Source: Paragyromitra xinjiangensis
Lineage: Eukaryota; Ascomycota; Pezizomycetes; Pezizales; Discinaceae
Direction of reading: 5' to 3'
DNA: 64,000 nt
NCBI GenBank assembly: GCA_038503065.1
Contig: JBCAMK010000007.1
Span: 2,170,001 to 2,234,000, forward strand
The translations under genes were made by a program, and so were the position numbers. Below, piece after piece: positions 21,868 through 34,673 of this stretch (positions are counted from its first letter, which is position 1; every line of letters starts with the position of its first letter). The notes below the pieces were generated by a model. The model made no database searches. It was not told the DNA's origin and saw only the letters and a program-made list of their open reading frames with translations.

Positions 21868-24197
21868 TGGTGCGGCATATATAGTGAATTAAATTAAGAT
21901 CGTCTACTTTCAGGGCAAGGGCCTAACCGATACATATTATTAGCGCCAATTACATTTCCGTTGTAGAATGGCTTAGATTAACTAAACTCGTCCCCAGTGA
22001 TTGAGCTGTAGAATAGACTCCAGCTGGGTTGGTCCTACTTGGGCTGATATTAGATCACCGGATACTAACAACGAGGAACAACACTTTGCGACCCCAACTA
22101 ATACAAAAAAACCGTAATCCAGCTACAGAACTATAGTAAGACACAAGAAACTAATGTCACTAGTTTCCAAGGAGGTCCCGTAATATATTAATTCATTCAT
22201 TAACCGGTCATGTGATCTCCTTTGAAGTCGGCGATATAGGTAGGATAGCTGTAGTTACTTTTTGAAACAGCAGAAACGCCACGTTCTAGTCATCGACTGT
22301 AATTAAAGGAACGGCTTTATCGCCGCGACATTAACTCACATATTTTACACTTGTTGTAATTGTGGGGCTAGGGTCTTACTGCGCACACATAGGATGTAGT
22401 AAGTTCTCCAGCTCTCTAATACCCCAGTAGGTTCTATTGACCGATTACCTCGAATTGAAGGGTCAAGCGCTGATTGCGCACAACACACTAACCTTCAACC
22501 TCCTTCACACTATGGCCGGTGATGTCAGGGGAAGCAATCTCAGATTATAGCTAGAGCCGCTGCTGTACGACCCAGTCTGTCACCTCTAAAGGCCTTTCTA
22601 GACAGCGCCAAGCATAAGCTGTCGCAACACAAACCCTAGCCCTTTTCGGTGGCTTACAGGACGTTCAGTGATATGGGTCGGAGAACGAGTGGGGTAGACT
22701 CGCGATCGGGCAATACCGAGACATTTCGATGCGTTGATCGCGTCCTGACCATGAATTAAGGGAATTTCGGAACAGAGATCATCCATCCGAGTAACCGAGG
22801 ACGAATAGGTGGCTATAGGCAGGAATGATCTCTAGACGTTATTTACGCAGTGGTGTCGATGGTTAAACATGATTCCTCACTCGTTTAATGTAGCTGTGGG
22901 TCTGCGGCGACTTTACCAATTGTAAGCCGCATAACTACCGCGTCCAGTGTCTCATATGCACACCACCACTACGCGGTCAGGAAATTTTCTGATTCCCAAG
23001 GAGGCTCCACTTCCCCAGATTCCCGAAAGAGGAAGGGGGTGTAGATGCCGCATCCGCTGTCGTTGTCTACCTGGCATTACGCCACCTGCTTACGCTTCTC
23101 CCGATACTTCGAGAAGGATTCGATGATTCGCATATGGGGGGAAGGTGGTGGTAGAGACAGCAAAGAAAAATTGGCTTTTTAGGAAAAGGGAAACCGTAGG
23201 GGCTCTAATTTTGTGGTCTGTGGTCTGTGGCAAGAGTAATCATGTGTAATCGCAGCTATGTTCTAGTATCACTTTGTGCGAAGGAGTGAAATATGATTAG
23301 TCTCCTATTTCGCCAAAACAGTCCTCGGTCGTAGCTTGTCTACTTATTCGTTTTTAGGTAAAGAACTTGAGCAAGCGCCTGCTCAATGGTCGGGGGCGTG
23401 CTTTATAATTACTGATAAGCAATGTTTCCTGCAAAGGTACCTAGGCCGTGTGGTATGTGACTGCTGTACAATTGGAGAGAGTAGTAGTACTTTGTTACCT
23501 ACCCTAGGAAGACCCGGGGTAATTGGTGATATAGATCTAGAAGGGAGAGAAACCGGGGAAGGCACTTGCTATATCGGACGCCAAGAACCTGTGGGGTTTT
23601 GTGCAGGTTAGCAAATTATCTTCGCCACAGAAGTTTTTGACGGGACAACAAGGGATGCAATATAGGTATTACGGCACAGGATAGTAAGGTGGGACTGCAA
23701 TCCTGCGTGATCCGTGATTGGCTACCTGTGGCCGATAAACATCATGTGGTGAAATAATATTTCAAGATAGCAAGCATTATTTTTGACTGGGGGTGGTCTC
23801 ACTCAAAGACCAGTTACGGGCCCTGTCCTGGACCAATTTGGTTAGAACCTTATCTTAGAAGGATAGCCAATCAGTAAAAAATTTCACTATATTTTATATT
23901 TGCTATATCTGGGGAATGATGGCGCCATCTGCTCTCCAGATTTTGAGGGGTGACAAAGCCCCGTAATTAATGGCATGAAAGGTATCGATTTTATAGGGAG
24001 ATTATTTCATTTCGCATTCAAGAAATAATACAGGTAGGGATATCACCCGCTCAGTGACATGCAATCCTTCCAAAGCGTAATAGAGCTCGAGGGCGGAACG
24101 CTAGATAACAAAAAGAAAAGAAAATTTCCAGGAGCTCTGCCACTGGTCAAATTCATTACATAAAACAACATATTACAGCTAAACACATTTGATATGT

Positions 24198-26175
24198 CTA
24201 AACCTTCTCCTCGATGATATCAGTCACACCCTGCCCGCCCTCGATAGCAACAGTGGTCTTCTTCAAACTGGCAGCCTTCGGGAACGGGGCGTTGAAGATT
24301 TCGTTCAGCTCTTCAAGTGTTCTGTCCTTGGTCTCAACGTAGAAGAAGTAGATGAAAACAGCTTGGAAAGCATCCCAGGCGATGTAAAGGAAGTAGAACC
24401 TCCATTCAACATTGCCGAGACCGACTGGAGTAGCATATTGGTTGAAGAAAGAGGCAACGTTTACCCAGCTGTTGTCAAGTTAGCACGATATACCTGAGAA
24501 TAATGGGAGAGATGGAAACCGTACAAGTTGTAAACAGCCATTCCCTTGGCTCTGGTCTCAAAGGAAAGACACTCGACAGGGTACAAAGCTTGGAAGGGTG
24601 TGAATCCGACGGAGTATGTGAAACCGAAGAGGTAAATCATGGCCACCGTAGCGTTAGAGGCTGCTTTATTGTCGCTACCAGCGAACTTAGCTGAAAGCCC
24701 TGCGACTATCGCGAACCACATAACAAAGAGAGCTGATGTGGTGTAAAGCATCTTTCTGCGACCGACTTTGTCTACCAAGCTGGATCCGATCAGGGCACCG
24801 ATGAAAGAGATAACCGCGATAACTCCCGACAACATGAGCTGTGTGTTGACGTTTGTGATACCGGCTTGCTCCAACATGACCGGAAGGAAATAACTGATAG
24901 CAGCGTTTCCAGACCATTCTGCACAAATATTAGCATCCCATCCGTTCGTTAATATGGCAGAAAACCTTACGTCCGAAGAATGCCATAGTAATGACCATGG
25001 TGAGCCGCCATCTCGCCGCCTTGGTAGCAACCAATTCGCTGTAATCCCACCAGCGCTTGTCGGAACCAGTGGTGGAGATCTCCTCTTGCATTTCCCTGAA
25101 ACTGAGCTGCACAATCGCGTTGTTCGGGTCATCCTCTCCGTGGTATTTAGCAAGGACCTGTGAAATAAATGTGAGTGAATTTTCTTGTCAATCTATCCCG
25201 TTGGGGAGCCTACAGCAAGAGCTTCTTCGTGCCTGTCATTGGCGATCAACCAACGGGGTGTTTCCGGCAACAAAAGTGCTCCAATAAGGATGGCACCCGA
25301 GAAAGACATTTGGAGCCACAATGGGATCTAGATGATGTTAGTAGGGATTTCAAACTTTAGGCGATCGTTATGCTTACCCTCCATGAGTTGTTTGATGTGG
25401 GGTAGTGAAGATTAGTGCCGTAAGAGATCCATGAGGCCGGGATCGCTAAATCAACGATGTTAGTCGGGAGGAGATAACCATCCGAGCAAAGGCCAACTCA
25501 CAGCCAATGAACCAGAAACTGTTGTAAATTCCGGTCAAGATTCCACGGTACTTGGGATGAGCCATCTCAGCGACGTAACTAGGTCCTGCGGTTGCAGACA
25601 AAGCAACTCCGAAACCAAGAACGAAACGTCCGCCCTTGAATTGAGCCATGCTTTTTGCTGGTGCCTGAATACATGTACCGATGACGATGAACAAAGCTGA
25701 TTTCATCAAGGTTAGACAAAATTACAGAAAGCCGAGTTTCTTTGCGACTGACCTCCGAAAAACATTCCCCAGCGACGACCCCAAGTATCAGTGAGTGGGC
25801 CAGCGACAAATGAACCGCAAAGATTTCCAACAGCTAATCCACATGTCAGCGAGGATTCGAACGGACTTGGGAACACGAGTGCATACTGTAAATAGCGAAA
25901 ACAAAACCAGTTGAGGCACCGGTGGTTGTCATGCCAAACTGGTGTTGGTAGGGTATCATCGCATTGATAGAACCCATCAACGAACCATCGTAACCGTTGA
26001 TACAAGCATTGAGTGTCGCCAGAAGACAGACACCGTACATCTGGAACATACGTTTTGTCCACGGGTTGATATGGGCCTTTTGCACCGCATCTGCGAAGGC
26101 GACATTCTCGACGGAGACAACCTTTCCATGCCCAGTGGCCTTGGAGAAGTCATCGTGTTTCTCTGAATCGGACAT
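24198..26175 (-). CDS. MFS sugar transporter, lactose-permease-like
   Basis: Eight exons join in phase to a 532-aa protein: 25887-26175, 25753-25833, 25502-25696, 25378-25445, 25214-25327, 24971-25157, 24525-24918 and 24198-24468. The seven introns are 50-56 nt, all GT...AG. Sugar-porter signatures are present: AGPLTDTWGRRWG after TM2, FVLGFGVALSATAGPSYVAE in TM4, PETPRWL at the end of TM6, VDKVGRRKML in the second half and VETKDRTLEEL near the C-terminus. The protein is expected to have twelve membrane helices in the plasma membrane and to import a sugar by proton symport. The family resembles fungal lactose/galactoside permeases (Lac12-like), but the substrate cannot be read from sequence. 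No other sugar-utilisation gene is adjacent. Confidence 0.9.
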
Positions 26176-27280
26176 CTCGTTGTCGTGCGTAGCTCGACTC
26201 CTTTACTGGTGAATAATAGGATGCCAAAGGCCGAACTTGAGAATGGACGGGAAAACAGAGTATCCGCGTTCGCGGGGGAGTATTTTATACCCATGGGGTC
26301 GGAGATAGCTAATGTACTGTGGGGAAGGTTTCACTTTCGTTTGGATATTCTCGATGTTGAGATCCTTGAGTCGGTGACACAAGGTCCACCTTGGAAAACC
26401 TAGATATTTGCCGTTCAAGTAGCTAGACTCCCAGTTCTGCATGCAGTAATTAATAGCCCCATTGGTTGGCAGATTGTACGTATGGTCACGGTGCCATATG
26501 GAGGCGTTTGGGGGCACGGAGGTTAGGCTATTATTCAATTGAGGCGAAATTCTAGCCGACGAGAGCCAAAATCTTGATCGGTAAAGCTCAGGGCAGGGGT
26601 GAGAAGTGATCTCACCCATGTCTCTTTTCTTTTTTCCATTGCGAGCTATTGAAGATGATATGACTTTCAGGAGTCAGGAGAGTTTCTAGCGTGGTCAACA
26701 ATAATTTTCCGCTTTTCCTTGTTCACACCATCGTAGAAACCTAGGGTAGGTATAATTTGTGATACCACGTTCCAAGGGAATCTACCTGCATGCATAAGAC
26801 TTGCGGCTCAGAAGGCAGAGTGTAATTTGGAGCATGTATTCCCAGGTGATAAAAAGGCAAATATTGATCTGATCCCGGGGATTCGACCTTCGAGTTCATT
26901 TGGCGAGGGGTTGTATGTCAGAAAATGAAAGAAAAAAACCTCGAAAACGATACCAACTAGAGTAGGTTAACGTTTGGGGCGTCTATTTGGAATTGCCACA
27001 GCTCTCTTCTACCTACCTACCTTCCTCCATCCAGTAATCCGTACCCCGCAGCCAAACGTTTATAAATCGATACAAACGAATTCAAGCGAACGAAGGACCA
27101 AGTGGAGAGTACCTAGCGGCGGGGTTCTGTGGGGAACACCCCAACTTTCTACAGTCCTGACGCCAGGCTATACGTCGAGCACCAGGAGGGAAGACCGGAG
27201 CAGACTAGGTATTCCAGAAGTAATCAATTACTTACGCGGAACCAGGCCACCAAACCCCATCTGATCCAGAGAGCATTTTG

Positions 27281-27446
27281 ATGGCGGAAGAGAACGGCAT
27301 CCCTTGCGGTATGTTTTCCCGTGGTGGGAGTTGGTGGCTGTTCTGGGAGACGTCTCTGTCGTGCAGCGGCCCTGCTTGCCGTTAATGGAGATCTCCGGGA
27401 AAACCTGGAGGCGCTACTGGAATTGCGGACCGTCTATTCCGGCTGA
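27281..27446 (+). CDS. candidate mini-gene or gene remnant, 35 aa
   Basis: Exon 27281-27308 and exon 27367-27446 join in phase across a 58-nt intron (GTATGT...GCAG). They encode 35 residues that read like the amphipathic helix of a normal protein (ALLAVNGDLRENLEALLELR). It may be a short peptide, one end of a decayed gene, or chance. There is no other support. Confidence 0.2.
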
Positions 27447-29054
27447 TGTCCCTGCCCAGACTTATGGTGAACGATCGCGACTAACGCTCTCCACAGAATT
27501 TGACCCCACATCTCTGTTCTACTTGTGGAGGGGGAGGGGAGGGGTTTGATTTGCTGCGTGTCATATCCGCCGTTTCATCTTCCTTCCTCACTTATCCAGA
27601 AACGTAGCCATATAGAACACTGCGAAATGATTTTTGCAAATCCAAGCCAGAACGATATTAAGATTAGCCTCCGAACGAATCGAATTCATAGAGGATATAA
27701 TGTCATCCATATTAACCTTGAGCAAATTCCGGGGAAACGGAGCGTTGCGTGGGGAGTGAGGGGCGAGAGAACCACAGATCTTTGGTCTCCTGTTCCAATT
27801 CACTTGCCTCGCCGCTACTCTGGCCCGGCAAGATGGTTTCCCTCAAGGATTAGCAGTAATCGCCATTAGAGTCGAGTTCCTCGTGAGCTTTCGTATCCCC
27901 TGCTACTTTTTTTCATCAGTGGCTTTCGAGCTTGTCTTGTGTTACTCTTACTACAGCTTGCTACCCTGCAAGCAAAGTAGTCGAACAGCAACCCAGTCAG
28001 TCGATATAACGGGTACGCACGCTCGATTCCCAGACCAGTGGGGTTGTATCTCGAGATGCGAGATTATCTCATGATTCGCTGGCAATTGGGACGGTAGATG
28101 AAGTGGAAGCAGCTTATCGAGCATACGACATGGGAGAAAGGCTCTTGACAGTTTCTCACATGCTCTCGAGGTGGCGCGTAAAGCTTCGCTTGTATAGTAT
28201 GCGGCGCTATGCAGTCCCTGGGGGTTACTGGTAGCTGGGAAAGAGTGTGGGAGGTGGACTAGGCAAGTGCTAGGGTTGACCGCAGTCTCACGCAGTCTCA
28301 TTCGACAGAACGGATACTAGTGACCCCGCCATTCCCTGGTACCACAGGAACAACCGGGCCGGGTCACTTCTGGTGTTCAGGAGAACTCGCAATAGCCGTG
28401 GCCAAGCAGCTTGGCAGGTACTCGGATTAACAATTGTCTGGGGTGTAAGATGGGGTATTGGCAGGTGGGTTAGTTACAGCGAGGGTTGAGCGTTCACGAA
28501 GGATTGAAATCCGTAGCACAGCAGAGGACAATATATCAGTGGAGACTTGCACTGATCAAGGACCAGAGTCAAACCATGGCTCAGGGGACAATTAATCCGA
28601 TGGGAACATGATTGATTTCTGAAAACAGGAAAACAAGCATTGCACGGGAGGAAAACCTCCGATTGGACGGCTGCGACGGTGTGACAGAAATACAAGAGAA
28701 AACGAATCATGTGAAGCGGGACAAGCATAGAACCGTTGCACTAACGGCACGAGAAAATGCGAGTGACCTTTCTGTGGCGCAGACAGGACAGAGGCTTAAA
28801 ATGATCAAGACTCTAGGATTTAGCCTTCGGAACGACTAATATTTCATCCGGAGAAAATGTACGCACGGATGTGTTGCGAATGGTTTTCAAAACATAATTC
28901 CTATGAATAATGTCGTCTGGGGCGGGTATTTGGGCAAGAGTGTTTTAGGTATTTTTAAAAATTCATGCGTTCATTTAATGTTTTGACGGAACAGTCTACG
29001 ATTGTCGTTGGGACTTTGAGCTAGACACAGTTAATTAGGGTTTGGAATCACCTT

Positions 29055-29162
29055 CCGAACGACCAGGGATCACTGCTGACGTTGGGTAAAGTTTCTCTTG
29101 GAACCAGGGATTGCCGGTGACATTGGTTAAATCAAAGTGTTTTCTTGGAACCGAGTGATCAC
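29055..29162. repeat. imperfect direct repeat, about 50-bp units
   Basis: Two adjacent units share ACCAGGGAT..TGC.G.TGAC.TTGG.TAAA followed by GT..TCTTGGAACC. They diverge mostly by transitions. Not coding. Confidence 0.45.
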
Positions 29163-30124
29163 CGATGATCAACGTTGAGATGCAGTGATCGTGAGTAAGA
29201 TTACTGAGAGGTAATCGCAAAGAATCGATGCATCTAGCCCACAGTGATTACCCAGAGCTATACGGACGAGATAAGGTTACGAGTGATTTTACAAACAATC
29301 CAAGAGTGGGAGACCAGATTCCAATGAAAACTACAATTGCTCGTGATCTATAGCCAGTGGATAAACGAACCGGAACGTCAACTCTTGATCGGTTGAAGTG
29401 GTTCCGGCGGAGACACACGTAGGATTTAATCCGGCAGGCTCAAACTTGGAGCAGAGTGCTCTCCTGCATACCCGTGAGATATATGTATCACGGCTCGGGC
29501 CATCGTCACCCAGCATGAAGTCTAATATCGAGGCTGAAAACTGCACAGGAGGGGTTGCATAAGAGGGGTATGTTGTCTTGGTAGATATACGCACCTTTGT
29601 TCTTGCGTGGCTTTTGAGTCACCAGATATCACCCGTTATCACCAAAGTAAGATATTTTGAATAAACTAGGTTTTGTGGCGGAAGATTGGAAAATATAATT
29701 TAAAGCTTAAACATGAATTCTAGTGCCATGTGAATGGTCATTTGAACATGGATTGACCTTAAGTATCTGTTGTCCAAATTGACAGGGTTAGGGTTGTGAC
29801 GTGTTGTGAGGCTCAAATAGAGTGGGTGAGGTGAGATGAGGCTCTGTGAATGCCAGATGAGATGGGGCGGTATTGGAGTGCTGGAATACGAGCAGAGCAC
29901 AGTACTTACAGACTCTCTGTCCTATGGATGTGAATTGATACTCCCTCGACTGATGACGCTTTTATCACGACATTTGTCTGAGATCTGGAGTCTGGGCCTC
30001 GGCTGCTGCATTCAGGCTTCCACGTCATGATGGGTGTCTTAACGTCGTGATGCTGTGCCAACTTTCCCTTGATCCAGCTCTTCTCTCGACTTCATCCTCT
30101 TCTGCCATCGGGATAACAGTGTCA

Positions 30125-31698
30125 ATGGCTTCAGCTCCATCTCAACGAAAGTACGATCTCGTCGTCTTTGGCGCGACCGGTTACACTGGGAAACTGACCT
30201 CGGAGCAAGTCCTCCTCGGTGCTCCATCCACCTTACGATGGGCAATCGCTGGGAGGTCGCTGAATAAGCTCGAGAATCTAGCTGCTGATTACAACGCGCG
30301 TTTCCCCGATCGTGTCCCTGTGGGTATGCATTGAATCCTCTCACTCCTCTGGAGACCTGTTCTTACTGGGTCCTTCACAGATACTTTCGTCTCGGATCTG
30401 ACTGAATCTTCCCTCGAGAACCTCGCCAGATGCACCCGCTGCCTGATCTCGACCGTCGGCCCTTTCATCAAATACGGAACCCCAGTGGTGGAAGCCTGTG
30501 CGAAGAATGGCACCCATTATGTCGATTCTACCGGTGAAATCCCTTGGGTGAAGGATATCATAGAAAAGTATCACGACACGGCACACGAAAATGGAGCTAT
30601 TGTGAGAACTAGCCCTGAGCACGCGAATATCACGATGGGTTTCGATTACTTACGCCTCTTCAGATGATTCCGCAGTGTGGGTTTGAGTCTGCCCCGGCTG
30701 ACTTGTCGGCGTACTCCCTCGTCAAGTTCATGAGGGAGAAACTCGATTGTCCTGTCGCTGAAATTGTTTTTGCTGTCGATGAGGTCAAGTATGTATTTTT
30801 CTTTCATGAGAACTAGTCTATAGGGAAACTAACACTTTAGCAGGTCAGGATTGAGTGGTGGAACGCTCGAGGTATGTTTCGCACTGTCTATGAAATTCTG
30901 AATTGTTCTGAAACTTTGTAGACAATCTTCTGTGTCTTCGAGCTCTGCGGCATTCGAGACATCATGGAGTCTGCAAAACCCTACTCAATGTCGCCTATCA
31001 AGGGCCCCGACATACCCTACTCATACCCTATCCGTCGTCACAAAGAGTTGGGTCTTCTCACGCGGTGGATCCAAGCTATTCCTGACCTGGCTCTCGTTAT
31101 GCGTAGCTGGGGCTTGTATGGGGGAGGCGAATACTACGGGAAGAATTTTGTATTCAGGGAATACCGCAAGACTTCGAACTGGGTTACGGCTGTGTTGTGG
31201 GTTGCTTTGATTAACATTTTGTCGATAGTCCCATTGATTGCTCCACTTAGGTATGTGATGGTAGATGTCGTGACTATAGTTCAGAGTATGTTTAATAACA
31301 TCATCTAGATGGATTGCCAGGAAATTCCTGACACAGCCAGGTGATGGCCCCTCTGCAGAGTAAGTTTTCCTCTATATCAGCTCTCAGCTTTTGTACTAAA
31401 CAAAGTCCTCTGTAGGGAGATAGCCAACCACCGAGTCGAATGGCGAGGCATCGCAGAAGCTGATGACAACAAAGCTGAACATCGTAAAGCTCATTTAACC
31501 TTCCGCTGTGAGAAGGATTGTTACACTTTGACCGGTGTTCTCTTGGCCCACACGGCTCTTAGTATTCTCTTTAATGAGGACTCTACGGCGAGGAAGATGG
31601 GTGGTGGAATTCTAACGCCGAGCACGATCGCGACTGAGAAGTATTTTAGGGATTTAGATAGGGCGGGGGTGCATGTTGAGACTAAGTTGATGGATTGA
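30125..31698 (+). CDS. saccharopine dehydrogenase-like / trans-acting enoyl reductase family protein
   Basis: Seven exons join in phase to 411 aa: 30125-30323, 30381-30601, 30664-30788, 30844-30871, 30922-31250, 31309-31359 and 31416-31698. The start at 30125 (MASAPSQRKYDLVVFGATGY) is preferred over an in-frame codon at 30047. Residues 11-25 carry the Rossmann nucleotide-binding signature GATGYTG. Family features follow: TVGPFIKYGTPVVEAC, THYVDSTGEIPWV and MIPQCGFESAPADL. The length and hydrophobic C-terminal third match NAD(P)-binding proteins of the saccharopine dehydrogenase-like family, some of which act as trans enoyl reductases in lipid or polyketide synthesis. The actual substrate is unknown, and no polyketide synthase is seen nearby. 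Confidence 0.85.
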
Positions 31699-32529
31699 GG
31701 GTGTGAATGGGGGTAGTAATGGATAGGGACTTGGTAGGGATTTCGTGAGGTAACGACTTTCGTAACACTGGGCTTGGATTTCAGGGCTTGTGCGGAATAT
31801 CTAGGGGTATTTTTTTCATGAAATGCAATAAGTCTAGCAACTGAGCTTTGGTTACATTCATCGAACGACTGGATAGGGTGCTTTGGGAGCACTTTCGTGA
31901 ACTAGTTGGTGTGTAATGCGATAGCTGCGGATAGGTCATTGGTAATTTGGTACGTAGCTGTGGGACTACTGGAAATGAGTGATAGGCCCTGTGTCGAAGG
32001 TTATTATATAATGTCTGAATGACTACATAAATAGGTATTCTGGAGGTGTAGAATCGTGGTAAGAAGCTTTTGGTTTTCTCACCCCATCCACCTATCGCTA
32101 TTGGCTGTACTCTAACGCCAGGTGCAGTCCTCGAGCCACCCATGACGACGAGAGTGTTTTCTTCAGCATTAGAGAAAAGATACTAGCGGAAGCATCTCAC
32201 CTTTCTATACTTCGGTAGACCTGGGAATATCTTTGCCGAGTGATCTTCTGTGGATTCTCGTACCACCTAATCGGCTAGCATAGTTGCACTGATCTCAGCC
32301 GAACAACCCCGCAGACCCCGCAACAACTCGGGGATTCGAATCCCGAACTCAACGCTTGGGAAATGCATTCGGTATGGATATCTAGAATTCTGCGACCGAG
32401 GAGCTCTAGCAGCTGTTGGCGGGTTGTCGTCGGCATTGTGTGAGCGGGGAGTATCGTGTCTTGGGGCTTCCATGGCTAAAGACTGTTCTATTTCCTCCTT
32501 CAATTCAAGTGTCCCTTGCTTGCGCAAAA
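31699..32529. other. intergenic stretch between two plus-strand genes
   Basis: Minus-strand frames of up to 130 codons (31521-32659) overlap the flanking genes and show no motif. Probably the terminator of the upstream gene and the promoter of the downstream gene. Confidence 0.45.
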
Positions 32530-34231
32530 ATGCCAAGTTCTGTATCGGAGGAAACCCTGGAACGGTTCCGCAAGACGGCCTCTTCCCTGATACCACAGCT
32601 CCACGAGCGTCACGAGACCCCGAAAAACGTAATCCGTTTCGAGCCGCATCCATCCGCATATCTCCGATACAAACCTCGGATTCTTTTCCCAGTACAGGAT
32701 TTCGAGAAAAAGTTATGGGGGAAAGGCGAAGAGTTCATAATAGATTTTGAGTCTCACCGAACAGGGTATTTCTCTTTCCATCTGGCAGGCGAAGGAGACT
32801 CAGTTGGCGATGCTCCTACGAGACTCAGGCTGGTCTTTGGGGAAGTTCCTGGAGATGTGGTTGAAGAATTAGATCCAGCAAAATCAAAGGTGATTGACTT
32901 CTTTTGAGGTTGGATTAGGTATTTCTTCAATGACATTCCTAATCGGTATTATAGTCTTGGATATCGACTGCATGGTATCCGGATGAGATAGTGAATATAG
33001 ATGAATGCCCGTCTATCGTCAATTTACCGCGTCGATATGCTTTCCGTTACGTCCGTGTACAAGTTCTTTGCGGGTCCAAATCATACAAAATAAAATTCCT
33101 GAATGTACGGGCGACGGGTATTTCATCTACGGCCTCTCTACCGCCTCCATACAACACCTCTGATCCTCTACTTCGGAAAATCGACGAAATTTCCGTTGTC
33201 ACATTGCGTGACTGTATGACTACGATATTCGAAGATGGCCCGAGGAGAGATCGGCGACTATGGCTTGGGGATCTGAGGCTGCAAGCATTGACGAATTATC
33301 ACACATTTAAAAATTATGATCTCGTGAAGAGATGTCTTTACTTGTTTGCTGGGTTCCCAAGAGATGATGGAAGTGTTGCCGCGGCGATTTTCGAAAGACC
33401 AGTGACGAAGGCTGCTGGGGACTACATTTTGGATTATGATATTCTTTTCGGAGTTACCGTTTTGGACTATGTTCTGTAAGCCTCGTTTTGGTATCTCTTG
33501 TCTTTGCTATCTCGGACTTGAGGTCTCTGACTTGGGTGATTAGAGCATCGGGAGATACAGCCACCGGGCATGATCTTTGGGAAACCGTGGTTAACAGTAC
33601 TAAAAACTCCGTTGAATCAATATCTTCAGATGGAGAGTTTACTCCCCCGGAGGGTGTGTGGGTGTTTTTGGACTGGCAAGACGAGCTCGACCGCACCACT
33701 GGAGCACATGCACTCATAGTCTTTGCCTTGAAGGCGATCAATCGCCTGGCTTCACTCCTTGGCTATCCGGAAATCCACAACGATATCATATCAAGCGCTT
33801 CACACAAGATTCTCTCGACCTTGGATACCGCAAAGGGAGTCTTTATTAGTGGTCCGGAAAAGCAAATATCATGGGCTTCCCAAGCTTGGGTTGCTCTTGC
33901 TGAGATTGCGCCGGCGGAAATAGCCAAGGTTGCTCTGACAAAAGCCTACAATGACCCTACGGCGGTTAGGGCTATGACGCCTTACTTGTTCCACTACGTG
34001 GCCGAGGCCTTTGCAAGGGTTGGCGCGAAAGAAGAAGCAATGGCGTTGCTGAAAGGTTATTGGGGTAGTATGGTTGAAAATGGTGCGGACGCGTTCTGGG
34101 AGGCTTATGATCCGAATGACTCAAAATTCAGTCCCTATGGTGATCATTTGAATAACTCATATTGCCATGCTTGGAGCTGTACGTCGTCGTATCTGTTGAG
34201 ATCTGGGTTGATCCGAGATGTAGGGCTTTGA
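32530..34231 (+). CDS. six-hairpin glycosidase, alpha-L-rhamnosidase-like (GH78-type)
   Basis: Three exons (32530-32889, 32955-33475, 33544-34231) join in phase to 522 aa. The introns are 65 and 68 nt. Residues 213-226 hold EDGPRRDRRLWLGD, the conserved segment of GH78 catalytic (alpha/alpha)6 barrels. Later segments (VFLDWQDELDRTTGAHALIV, WASQAWVALAEIAPAEIAK, NSYCHAWSC) match the barrel helices. There is no signal peptide, and the protein is shorter than the roughly 650-900 aa of typical secreted GH78 enzymes, so an intracellular, single-barrel form acting on rhamnosides is likely. Whether all catalytic carboxylates are kept cannot be settled by eye. An in-frame codon at 32416 would add 38 residues but is not needed. 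Confidence 0.75.
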
Positions 34232-34673
34232 GGAAATCATAGGTGGTAATGTTCTTTTATGCTGGTACTTTTGATCTTTGGTTTATTTCTTTGGATTGGG
34301 TATATATCTGAGCTTGCAGTCGAGGTTGCAGGGGCAGCTTGCTGATGAGTAAAGATTTACACTCGAAATACCGGATTCAAGTGTTGTGGCGAGAAATGTT
34401 CTTGATGTGAAATTATTTATCAGATTTGCTAGGTTCTAAGCAACTTGTGCGCAATGACTGATCCGCAGACTGTGGGTGACAAGCAGGGGGGAGTTATCTG
34501 ATCTGAACCCTGTCTTGCGATTACTATTTATGAAACATCGCTGTTGCCTGGGGCTGTGTAACGGCCAGAACGCGATAACTGCTCCCTTGCGTTCTGGTAC
34601 TATAAATACTGGGGTATCTTCCTTTCGTAGGTGTCATCAGTGGGCACATTTTGGTAAAAATTTAGCTCTCAAA
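34232..34673. other. intergenic, promoter of the zinc-finger gene
   Basis: About 440 bp without a gene motif. ACTATAAATACTGG near 34600 is a plausible TATA element about 75 bp upstream of the ATG at 34674. Confidence 0.4.

Larger units (their letters stand above)
14168..24197. other. 10-kb gene-free, stop-rich stretch
   Basis: No frame over about 130 codons and no recognisable domain on either strand. The first kilobase is probably the promoter and 5' leader of the minus-strand gene ending at 10745, and it contains CT-rich tracts. From about 15.6 to 24.1 kb the sequence is AT-rich with stops in all frames. It holds one long inverted-repeat element (20080-20646), a small hairpin (21838-21867) and one telomere-like repeat (16990). 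This fits an old repeat-derived region, possibly altered by RIP, but I see no surviving transposase or reverse transcriptase. Confidence 0.5.
26176..30124. other. intergenic stretch, 4 kb, no strong gene
   Basis: Frames are short and mutually overlapping. The 26176-26330 part probably contains the transporter promoter. A weak two-exon mini-gene candidate is listed separately at 27281-27446. A degenerate direct repeat lies near 29.1 kb and a telomere-like motif at 29784. Confidence 0.4.

Noticed and set aside
27288..27869. Further exons downstream of the 27.28-kb mini-gene
   Set aside because: No in-phase acceptor leads to protein-like sequence before multiple stops.
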